Notes under the pieces: model-generated
Databases searched by the model: none
The model's input: only the letters and a program-made list of their open reading frames with translations
Told to the model about the DNA's origin: nothing
Source of the DNA: an uncultured Collinsella sp.
GTDB taxonomy: Bacteria > Actinomycetota > Coriobacteriia > Coriobacteriales > Coriobacteriaceae
Assembly: GCA_902489945.1 (NCBI GenBank)
Contig: CABUBZ010000057.1
Coordinates: 1 to 11,449 of the forward strand
Length of the DNA stretch: 11,449 nucleotides
Direction: 5' to 3'
Shown: piece by piece, positions 1 through 5,497 of the stretch
Layout: every line of letters starts with the position of its first letter
Position numbering within the stretch: position 1 is the first letter of the stretch
Program-made: the position numbers and the translations under genes

Positions 1-2
1 GG

Positions 3-59
3 CTCGTTATCGTGGCGGGCGCAGTTCTGGGGAGCTCGATGGGTCGTCTCGCTAGGTAA
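3..59 (+). CDS. Possible 3' end of an upstream membrane-protein gene (partial)
   Basis: One forward frame is open from the window edge to a TAA at 57-59 and reads LVIVAGAVLGSSMGRLAR. This is a hydrophobic, glycine- and alanine-rich run followed by two arginines, as at the end of a last transmembrane helix with a short cytoplasmic tail. Only 18 codons are visible, so no family can be named. The other forward frames are either closed (TAG at 53-55) or run on into the peptidase reading frame. That the tail belongs to a membrane protein is inferred from composition alone and could be chance. Confidence 0.3.
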   Translation, partial: LVIVAGAVLGSSMGRLAR

Positions 60-120
60 AAAGATGGTTCGCGGTGGTATTGTTGCTGTGGGTTTAATTC
101 GATATGAAAGGGTGACTTTG

Positions 121-1149
121 GTGTCCAAGATGGATTCTACGCTCTCCTATATTACTGACCAGTTGAAGGCGCTTGCCTCGATTGCTTCGCCTACGGGCTA
201 TACCCGTGCGGCGACTGACTATCTGATGGAGACGTTGCGCGATATGGGCTTTGGGCCCGAGCGCTCCAATAAGGGCAACGTACTGGTTGAGCTTGGTGGC
301 GAGGGCGAGCCGCTCGTATTGGCGAGCCATGTCGATACTCTGGGCGCCATGGTGCGCTCCATCAAGGACAATGGCCGTCTGCGTCCCACGACGCTCGGCG
401 GGCATCAGTGGTCTACGGCCGATGGCGAGAACTGCACCGTCTACACGCGTGACGGCAATGTGTACACGGGTGTGGTCCTCAATACCGAGCCTTCGGCGCA
501 TGTGGCCGATGAACCGGTCAAGACCATCGAGAAGAACATGGAAATCCTGCTCGACGAGAACGTTGACAGCAAGGACGATGTGCTCGAGCTGGGTATTCAG
601 ACCGGCGATATCATCGCTATGGATCCGCGCACCACAGTGACGGAGAGCGGCTACATTAAGAGCCGCTTCTTGGACGACAAGCTGTCGGCCGCCATTTTGC
701 TGGGCTTGGCGCGTGCCGTCGCCGCTGGTGAGGTGACGCTTTCGCGTAAGGTTTCGCTGCTCTTTACCGTGTATGAGGAGGTCGGCCACGGCGGTGCCTT
801 TGTGCCGGCCGATACGCGCGAGATGATCAGCGTGGACATGGGCTGCGTGGGCGACGACCTGGGCTGCACCGAGCGTATGGTGTCGATTTGCGCCAAGGAT
901 TCGGGCGGTCCGTACAACTACGACCTGGTGACGGCGCTGTCCAATATCGCGCGCGAGCTTGAGCTCGACTACGCGATCGATGTGTACCCACATTACGGCT
1001 CGGACGTCGAGGCCACGCTTTCGGCTGGCTACGACATTTGCCATGGCCTGATCGGCCCCGGCGTGTACGCGAGCCACAACTACGAGCGCAGCCACATGGA
1101 CGGCGTGCGCAACACCTACGAGCTGGTTCGCGCCTACGTCCAGCGCTAA
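121..1149 (+). CDS. M42-family metallo-aminopeptidase (FrvX/PepA-like)
   Basis: This is a probable cytoplasmic dinuclear-metal aminopeptidase that trims N-terminal residues from peptides; M42 enzymes usually assemble into large TET-type shells. With the start used here (342 aa, normal for the family) the metal and catalytic positions are all visible: HVD at 70-72, the bridging aspartate in FLDDKLSA around 185-186, the EE pair at 219-220 in YEEVGHGGA, SVD ending at 239, and the terminal SHNYERSH near 319-325. The frame is open from an ATG at 64, but I chose GTG at 121 because GAAAGGGTGA (106-115) lies at ribosome-binding distance before it and the 64 start adds an unconserved leader. TTG at 118 and ATG at 130 are alternatives. 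The substrate is not predictable, and an M20-like annotation is possible because the folds are related. The gene is monocistronic as far as can be seen and convergent with mnmA. Confidence 0.92.
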   Translation: MSKMDSTLSYITDQLKALASIASPTGYTRAATDYLMETLRDMGFGPERSNKGNVLVELGGEGEPLVLASHVDTLGAMVRSIKDNGRLRPTTLGGHQWSTADGENCTVYTRDGNVYTGVVLNTEPSAHVADEPVKTIEKNMEILLDENVDSKDDVLELGIQTGDIIAMDPRTTVTESGYIKSRFLDDKLSAAILLGLARAVAAGEVTLSRKVSLLFTVYEEVGHGGAFVPADTREMISVDMGCVGDDLGCTERMVSICAKDSGGPYNYDLVTALSNIARELELDYAIDVYPHYGSDVEATLSAGYDICHGLIGPGVYASHNYERSHMDGVRNTYELVRAYVQR

Positions 1150-1157
1150 CGATGTAG

Positions 1158-1198
1158 CGGCCTCGGCTGACACAGCAGTGCCGACCGAGGCCGTCCTC
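1158..1198 (+). terminator. GC-rich hairpin after the peptidase gene, possible terminator
   Basis: CGGCCTCGG (1158-1166) pairs perfectly with CCGAGGCCG (1185-1193) around an 18-base loop, nine bases after the peptidase stop codon. The downstream bases are TCCTCTCT, pyrimidine-rich but not a true T tract. It may therefore be a weak or Rho-assisted terminator, or an mRNA 3'-end stabiliser. Confidence 0.4.
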
Positions 1199-1200
1199 TC

Positions 1201-1271
1201 TAAGTTGCGGTGAAATAGGGACTGTTTAGCGGCCTGAAACGCTTAAACAGTCCCTATTTCACCGCAACTTA
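1201..1271. repeat. 71-bp near-perfect palindrome, REP/MITE-like
   Basis: Bases 1201-1228 are the exact reverse complement of 1244-1271 (28 bp). Skipping one T at 1243/1244, pairing continues through GCG (1229-1231) with CGC (1240-1242), leaving an eight-base loop, GCCTGAAA. The arms carry the core GAAATAGGGACTGTTTA. Neither side has a T tract, so it does not look like an intrinsic terminator despite lying between two convergent genes. The perfect long arms and the TA at both outer ends resemble a non-autonomous mobile repeat. That is inference: only one copy is visible in this window. Confidence 0.75.
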
Positions 1272-1285
1272 TGAAGGGGATGGGA

Positions 1286-2386
1286 CTACTTGATAGCTGC
1301 CGTAACGGTGCCGCCGCCCAGGACGATGTCGCCGCGGTAGATAACGACTGCTTGGCCGGGGGCGATGGCTCGCTGCGGCTCGTCAAAAGTCAGCAGCATT
1401 TGTCCGTCTTCGCCGCGCGTAAGGGTCGCTGCCTGGTCTTTCTGACGGTAGCGGTACTTGGCACCTACGCGAATGCCGCCGGCGTCGAGCTCCGCCTCCA
1501 TGCGCTCTGCCGGCGCGCTCCAGATCCACTCATCGGCCGTGAGAGCAGCGGCGGTCAGGTCCTCGGCCTCGCCCAGATGCACGGTGTTGTTGGCGGCGTC
1601 GACGCCCGTCACATACACGGGATGCGCCATCGCGACGCCCAGGCCCTTGCGCTGGCCGATGGTGTAGCGCAGCGCGCCATTGTGGCGCCCGACCACGCTG
1701 CCGTCGCGCCATACGATGTCGCCCGGTGCAGCGGCATGTCCGCAGCGGCGCTCGATATAGCCCGCGTAGTCACCGTCTGGAATAAAGCAGATATCCTCGC
1801 TTTCGGCCTTCTTGGCGTTGATGAAGCCCTGCTCGGCGGCAATGCGGCGCACGTCGTGCTCCTTGTCCAGGCCTGCCAGCGGAAAGATTGTGCGTGCCAG
1901 GCGCTCTTGCGTGAGCGAATACAAAAAGTAACTCTGGTCCTTTTTGGGGTCCTCGCCGCGGTGTAGCTGCCAGGTTCCGTCGGACGCCTGACTCGTTTTG
2001 GCGTAGTGGCCTGTGGCGATGTAGTCGCAGCCCATATCGAGTGCCGCATCGAGCAGCGCGCCAAACTTAATATGGCGGTTGCAGATGATGCACGGATTGG
2101 GCGTCAGCCCCTCCTGATAGGCGGTCACGAAGCGCTCGATAACATTGCGGTCGAAGGTCTGCTGCAGGTCGAGCACATGGTGGGGTATCCCTAGGCGCTC
2201 GGCGACGGCCTTTGCATCGGCGATGTCGCGGTCGACCTTACTCATGCCCGTGGCGGAGTCGGGTGCGGGACAGGTGAGGCGCATGGTGGCGCCAACGCAT
2301 TCGTAGCCCTGGCTTTTGAGCAGGTACGCGGTCACGCTGGAATCGACGCCGCCGCTCATGGCGACGAGCACGCGCTTGTTGTGCAT
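1286..2386 (-). CDS. mnmA: tRNA-specific 2-thiouridylase MnmA
   Basis: MnmA activates U34 of tRNA-Lys, -Glu and -Gln with ATP and transfers sulfur to give 2-thiouridine, using a persulfide relayed from a cysteine desulfurase. The 366-aa length is normal. The N-terminal PP-loop motif SGGVDSS is at 11-17; NPC ending at C99 followed by ICN carries the nucleophilic cysteine; TGHYA is at 125-129; KKDQSYFL follows near 148; and SEDICFIPDGDY carries the second catalytic cysteine, C200. The C-terminal half has the expected GLRYT/IGQRKGLG-like segment and the beta-barrel domain. The start is ATG at 2386, preceded on the minus strand by AAGGAG nine bases upstream. cysK lies upstream on the same strand. 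No desulfurase gene is visible in the window. Confidence 0.98.
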   Translation of the reverse strand: MHNKRVLVAMSGGVDSSVTAYLLKSQGYECVGATMRLTCPAPDSATGMSKVDRDIADAKAVAERLGIPHHVLDLQQTFDRNVIERFVTAYQEGLTPNPCIICNRHIKFGALLDAALDMGCDYIATGHYAKTSQASDGTWQLHRGEDPKKDQSYFLYSLTQERLARTIFPLAGLDKEHDVRRIAAEQGFINAKKAESEDICFIPDGDYAGYIERRCGHAAAPGDIVWRDGSVVGRHNGALRYTIGQRKGLGVAMAHPVYVTGVDAANNTVHLGEAEDLTAAALTADEWIWSAPAERMEAELDAGGIRVGAKYRYRQKDQAATLTRGEDGQMLLTFDEPQRAIAPGQAVVIYRGDIVLGGGTVTAAIK

Positions 2387-2415
2387 GGGGAGGTTCTCCT
2401 TGGTGGCATGTGGCC

Positions 2416-2454
2416 AAAAAAGAAAAGCGGCGCGGGAGGCTGGTTCCGCGCCGC
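2416..2454 (-). terminator. Strong intrinsic terminator between cysK and mnmA
   Basis: Read on the minus strand, GCGGCGCGG (2454-2446) and CCGCGCCGC (2435-2427) form a 9-bp GC stem with a short loop. A TTTTCTTTTTT run follows, complementary to 2426-2416. This is a textbook Rho-independent terminator ending cysK transcription. It ends only about 30 bases before the mnmA start codon, which is too little room for a separate mnmA promoter. Confidence 0.88.
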
Positions 2455-2458
2455 AGAC

Positions 2459-2467
2459 ATTGTAGCA
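2459..2467 (-). promoter_or_regulatory. Candidate extended -10 promoter upstream of mnmA
   Basis: On the minus strand this reads TGCTACAAT, a TGn extended -10 followed by a hexamer one base from TATAAT. No convincing -35 lies 16-18 bases upstream; extended -10 promoters tolerate that. The predicted start would fall near 2452, at the first bases of the terminator hairpin, so transcripts for mnmA would have to read through it. Confidence 0.4.
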
Positions 2468-2472
2468 AGTTC

Positions 2473-2548
2473 GGGCGTCTCGTGGGACACCCTGATTGGA
2501 TGGGCTCAGGCTGCCGGGAGAGAGGAGACCGGCTCGTCCCTGAGCTCA
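2473..2548 (-). other. Two possible stem-loops in the cysK-mnmA spacer
   Basis: On the minus strand, 2548-2539 can pair with 2510-2501 (ten positions with one A-C mismatch). A further GCCGG/CCGGC stem lies inside it (2533-2529 with 2517-2513). Next, GGGTGTC (2492-2486) pairs with GACGCCC (2479-2473) over a six-base loop with one G-U pair. With the terminator these make three successive hairpins between the cysK stop and mnmA. I do not recognise a known riboswitch; this could be plain 3' untranslated RNA or a regulatory leader. Confidence 0.3.
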
Positions 2549-2566
2549 ACCTATGGGCGACAGACC

Positions 2567-3505
<939 letters not shown>

Positions 3506-3577
3506 GATGAACCTCCAAAGTGTTCAAATGACTGGATACCGTGTGGTTTTACGGTGTGTGTAGCAGCGAAACCCACA

Positions 3578-3590
3578 AACCTTATAGGTT
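3578..3590. promoter_or_regulatory. Palindromic operator candidate over the cysK -10 box
   Basis: AACCT-TAT-AGGTT is a perfect 5-bp inverted repeat with a 3-base centre, covering the predicted cysK -10. Its position would suit a repressor such as the divergently encoded Rrf2 protein. Short palindromes also occur by chance, so this is suggestive only. Confidence 0.35.
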
Positions 3591-3610
3591 GTTCGTTTTG
3601 CCGTTGGCAA
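3581..3610 (-). promoter_or_regulatory. Predicted cysK promoter
   Basis: On the minus strand a -35 of TTGCCA (3610-3605, one mismatch to TTGACA) is followed after 18 bases by a -10 of TATAAG (3586-3581, one mismatch to TATAAT). Transcription would start near 3574, leaving a leader of about 70 bases. That leader contains a small ACCGT/ACGGT hairpin (3538-3555). Confidence 0.55.
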
Positions 3611-3694
3611 GCATAGTAGACACTAAAGCCTAGTAACGCAATAGGAAATAGAAGATTATTACGAGTCGATTAACCATCTTGACGGGAATGGGTA

Positions 3695-3722
3695 TTTTCA
3701 AAACCAATTTTTCGGCTAGAAT
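3695..3722 (+). promoter_or_regulatory. Predicted promoter of the Rrf2 regulator gene
   Basis: A -10 of TAGAAT (3717-3722, one mismatch to consensus) is preceded after 16 bases by TTTTCA (3695-3700), a weaker -35. The surrounding bases are AT-rich, unlike the rest of the window. The predicted start is about 30 bases before the ATG. Confidence 0.4.
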
Positions 3723-3727
3723 TTCTA
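3717..3727. promoter_or_regulatory. Palindromic operator candidate over the Rrf2-gene -10 box
   Basis: TAGAA-T-TTCTA is a perfect 5-bp inverted repeat overlapping the predicted -10. This is a typical location for autorepression by an Rrf2-family dimer. It differs in sequence from the palindrome at the cysK promoter, which weakens the idea that one protein binds both. Confidence 0.3.
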
Positions 3728-3758
3728 CGGACTAAATGACCGAAAGGCAGCACTATAC

Positions 3759-4187
3759 ATGTTGGTTTCCACTAAGGGCAGATATGCCCTGCGCGTTATG
3801 GTCGACCTGGCCGAGCACCAGGCGGCCGGTCGCATCCCGCTCAAAGAGATCGCGGCGCGACAGGGGATTTCCGAGAAATATCTCGAGAACATTTTGGCTA
3901 CGCTCGTACGTGCCAACATGCTCTCGGGCATGCGTGGCAAGGGCGGCGGCTACGTGCTCACGCGCCCGCCCGAGCAGTACACGGTGGGCGAGATCCTGCG
4001 CCTGACCGAGGGTAGTCTGGCGCCGGTCGCATGCTTGGACGGCGACTGCAAGGGCTGTTCGCGTTCGGACGAGTGCCCCACGCTCGACGTGTGGAAGAAC
4101 TTGGACAAGCTCATCAACGACTACCTCGACGGCGTGACGCTCGATCAACTTGTCGCTCCCAACCATGGCTACGACTACGTCATCTAA
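3759..4187 (+). CDS. Rrf2-family transcriptional regulator with four cysteines (IscR/CymR-like)
   Basis: This 142-aa dimeric winged-helix repressor has the classic Rrf2 opening (MLVSTKGRYALRVMVDLA), a helix-turn-helix around 27-50 (IPLKEIAARQGISEKYLENI), and the wing GMRGKGGGYVLTRPPEQ (57-73). A cysteine-rich stretch follows at C92, C97, C100 and C106. IscR ligates a [2Fe-2S] cluster with three cysteines in the same region, so cluster binding is plausible; the B. subtilis cysteine regulator CymR lacks such a set. Divergence from cysK suggests control of cysteine synthesis, possibly with Fe-S or redox sensing; this is inference from context. The ribosome-binding site AAAGG (3743-3747) lies 11 bases before the ATG. 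The gene ends at a strong terminator and appears monocistronic. Confidence 0.93.
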   Translation: MLVSTKGRYALRVMVDLAEHQAAGRIPLKEIAARQGISEKYLENILATLVRANMLSGMRGKGGGYVLTRPPEQYTVGEILRLTEGSLAPVACLDGDCKGCSRSDECPTLDVWKNLDKLINDYLDGVTLDQLVAPNHGYDYVI

Positions 4188-4256
4188 CCCACACCTGCAT
4201 TTGGGGACGGGGTAGAAATGGTAGATCCTCTCGTCCTTTGAGACTTGGCAAATAAG

Positions 4257-4293
4257 AAGGCCGCCCATTTTTGCGATGGGCGGCCTTTGTTTT
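4257..4293 (+). terminator. Strong bidirectional intrinsic terminator
   Basis: AAGGCCGCCCAT (4257-4268) pairs perfectly with ATGGGCGGCCTT (4276-4287) around a seven-base loop, followed by TTTGTTTT. On the other strand the stem is followed by a weaker CTTATTTG run. It separates the convergent Rrf2 and holin-family genes and probably serves both. Confidence 0.92.
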
Positions 4294-4324
4294 GGGTCGA
4301 TATGACGGTTCGTATTGAACAGTT

Positions 4325-4690
4325 TTAGCCCTCGGCGATGCTGTCCAGAATGCTGCGCATGATGGATACCAGGATGCTGCCCATAAAGGCCGATCCGAAG
4401 CTGGCGATGGAGATACCCGCGCCCAGCAGATTGACCGACAGGTAGCTGGCCAGCTCGAGCATAAAGCTGTTGACTACGAGCTGAAAAATACCAAGCGTAA
4501 TAATAGTGAGCGGCAGTGAGATGACCGTCAGGAACGGCTTGACGAGCGAATCGACGATGTTGAGGAACAGTCCCACAAAGGCGAAACAGACCCAGGCCTC
4601 GGCAAAACCGAAGGGTTGGATGCCGGGGACGAGGAACGTGGCGATCGCGATGGCGATCGAAGTAAAGAGCCAGTTAAGCATAAAGCGCAT
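4325..4690 (-). CDS. Phage_holin_4_2-family small membrane protein
   Basis: This 121-aa, very hydrophobic protein has about four membrane segments, near residues 5-21, 31-48, 53-82 (two close helices) and 89-111. The pattern NIVDSLVKPFLTVISLPLT, then ITLGIFQLVVNSFML, is characteristic of the family once called mycobacterial four-TM phage holins (PF04020). Most members are chromosomal single genes of unknown function, not lysis proteins, and no phage genes are visible here. The frame stays open upstream to about 5101, but I place the start at 4690 (MRFMLNWLF) because AAAGGA lies eight bases upstream on the minus strand and the family signature begins there; the longer form would overlap yerC antisense. 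Confidence 0.87.
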   Translation of the reverse strand: MRFMLNWLFTSIAIAIATFLVPGIQPFGFAEAWVCFAFVGLFLNIVDSLVKPFLTVISLPLTIITLGIFQLVVNSFMLELASYLSVNLLGAGISIASFGSAFMGSILVSIMRSILDSIAEG

Positions 4691-4878
4691 GGTAGGGGTC
4701 CTTTCTTGCGCGGGGAGAGTTAGTGACGCGTGAAGCAGCTTGCCGTGGCGACTTGGACGGCTGCGCGAACGCGGATCCTTGCCTGGACGCCCATTGTCGC
4801 AAATATTCGTGGAGCTTACGTGCGCATTCGATTTCAAAACGGCGTTCGTCCTGAAAAACGCGCCGCTGACAGAGAGTC
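4691..4878. other. Non-coding upstream region shared by divergent genes
   Basis: Together with the yerC promoter and leader, this makes a gap of more than 300 bases without a convincing gene. It holds the ribosome-binding site of the holin-family gene at its left end (4699-4704, minus strand). A TTGAAA-like -35 can be seen on the minus strand near 4833-4838, but no -10 lies at a usable distance, so I do not call a promoter. I see no tRNA or recognisable RNA. Open frames crossing it lack ribosome-binding sites and resemblance to known proteins. Confidence 0.6.
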
Positions 4879-4909
4879 TTGTCGCTTTAGTTTGGTGGTG
4901 TGCTAAACT
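4879..4909 (+). promoter_or_regulatory. Predicted promoter of the yerC-like gene
   Basis: TTGTCG (4879-4884) as -35 is followed after 19 bases by TAAACT (4904-4909), with a TGC extended -10 directly before it (4901-4903). The spacer is one or two bases long of ideal, which the extended -10 may offset. The predicted start is near 4916, about 100 bases before the coding region. Confidence 0.5.
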
Positions 4910-4914
4910 GCTAC

Positions 4915-4967
4915 GGGCAAAAGCCACAGGCGTTGCCCTATTGCATAGAACGGGCGAACGATGCCCG
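4915..4967 (+). other. Structured 5' leader of the yerC-like gene
   Basis: Two hairpins follow the predicted start site. GGGCAA (4915-4920) pairs with TTGCCC (4933-4938), with an inner GCC/GGC stem over an ACA loop. CGGGC (4951-4955) pairs with GCCCG (4963-4967) over a seven-base loop. No T tract follows, so these are not terminators. They may stabilise the leader or influence translation; I recognise no named RNA family. Confidence 0.35.
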
Positions 4968-5014
4968 ATGTCAGTATCAACTTCGATGCCTTTTGGCGGG
5001 TTTGGCGGTGATCG

Positions 5015-5314
5015 ATGAATATCGAGAACATGTTTGACAAGCCTGATGTCAAGCAGCTGGTCCACGCATTTAGCCTTTTGGACGACGAGAAGGATATCCA
5101 AGCGTTTTTGACCGATATCTGCACGCCGCGCGAGATTTGCGATCTATCGCAGCGTCTGCAGGTTGCGCGTTACCTGGACGAGGGCGAGCCTTATGTTGAG
5201 GTTCAAGCCCGTACTGGCGCTTCGTCCACCACGGTGAGCCGTGTGTCCAAGGCGCTCAACGGCGAGTACGGTGGCTACCGCAAAATCCTCATTAAGCTGG
5301 AGGACGGCGAGTAG
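5015..5314 (+). CDS. yerC: YerC/YecD-type TrpR-like DNA-binding protein
   Basis: This 99-aa all-helical protein belongs to the TrpR superfamily branch typified by B. subtilis YerC/YecD. The signature is clear: FLTDICTPREICDLSQRL (31-48), ARYLDEGEPYVEVQARTG, then TGASSTTVSRVSKALN (67-82) as the helix-turn-helix recognition region, and a GGYR end. Its length matches the family. The physiological target of this family is poorly known, and nothing here links it to tryptophan. The ATG at 5015 follows GGCGGTGAT (5004-5012), an adequate ribosome-binding sequence. The gene has its own predicted promoter and terminator and so appears monocistronic. Confidence 0.93.
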   Translation: MNIENMFDKPDVKQLVHAFSLLDDEKDIQAFLTDICTPREICDLSQRLQVARYLDEGEPYVEVQARTGASSTTVSRVSKALNGEYGGYRKILIKLEDGE

Positions 5315-5337
5315 GCCGCGCCATAAACGAATTGTAC

Positions 5338-5364
5338 AAAACCGCTCCTCCGGGGGCGGTTTTT
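5338..5364 (+). terminator. Intrinsic terminator of the yerC-like gene
   Basis: AAACCGC (5339-5345) pairs with GCGGTTT (5356-5362), extended inward by T-G, C-G and C-G pairs to a four-base loop. A five-T run (5360-5364) follows. It lies 24 bases after the stop codon. Confidence 0.88.
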
Positions 5365-5443
5365 ATATGCCCGCAATCGGCTGGTGCGTTGGGGTCAGGT
5401 TGCTTTGTACCAAAAGATGGAGCTGCGGTGGCAATGTGTCCGC

Positions 5444-5473
5444 TTGGGCGGGTAGGATGGATGCATTGATTAT
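5444..5473 (+). promoter_or_regulatory. Weak candidate promoter for the addB-addA operon
   Basis: TTGGGC (5444-5449) and GATTAT (5468-5473) are separated by 18 bases, with three and four consensus matches respectively. A promoter is expected here because the preceding terminator isolates the operon, but this assignment is poor and the real one may lie elsewhere in 5365-5490. Confidence 0.22.
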
Positions 5474-5497
5474 TGCGAACAGTTTGAGCGGAGGACC

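Noticed and set aside
94..1173. 359-codon open frame antisense to the peptidase gene
   Set aside because: It mirrors the GC-biased third positions of the real gene, has repetitive A/R/H/V-rich composition, and no ribosome-binding site or family resemblance.
2430..2460. Resemblance of TGGTTCCGCG on the plus strand to the T-box sequence TGGTACCGCG
   Set aside because: It lies on the strand opposite to cysK and mnmA, has no downstream terminator or gene on that strand, and is simply one arm of the minus-strand terminator.
4325..4690. Holin-family gene as evidence of a prophage
   Set aside because: Members of this family are commonly solitary chromosomal genes, and no lysin, integrase, attachment site or structural phage gene is near.
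4740..5018. 92-codon forward open frame upstream of yerC
   Set aside because: It has no ribosome-binding site, overlaps the yerC start, and crosses the predicted promoter and leader hairpins; the protein resembles nothing I know.
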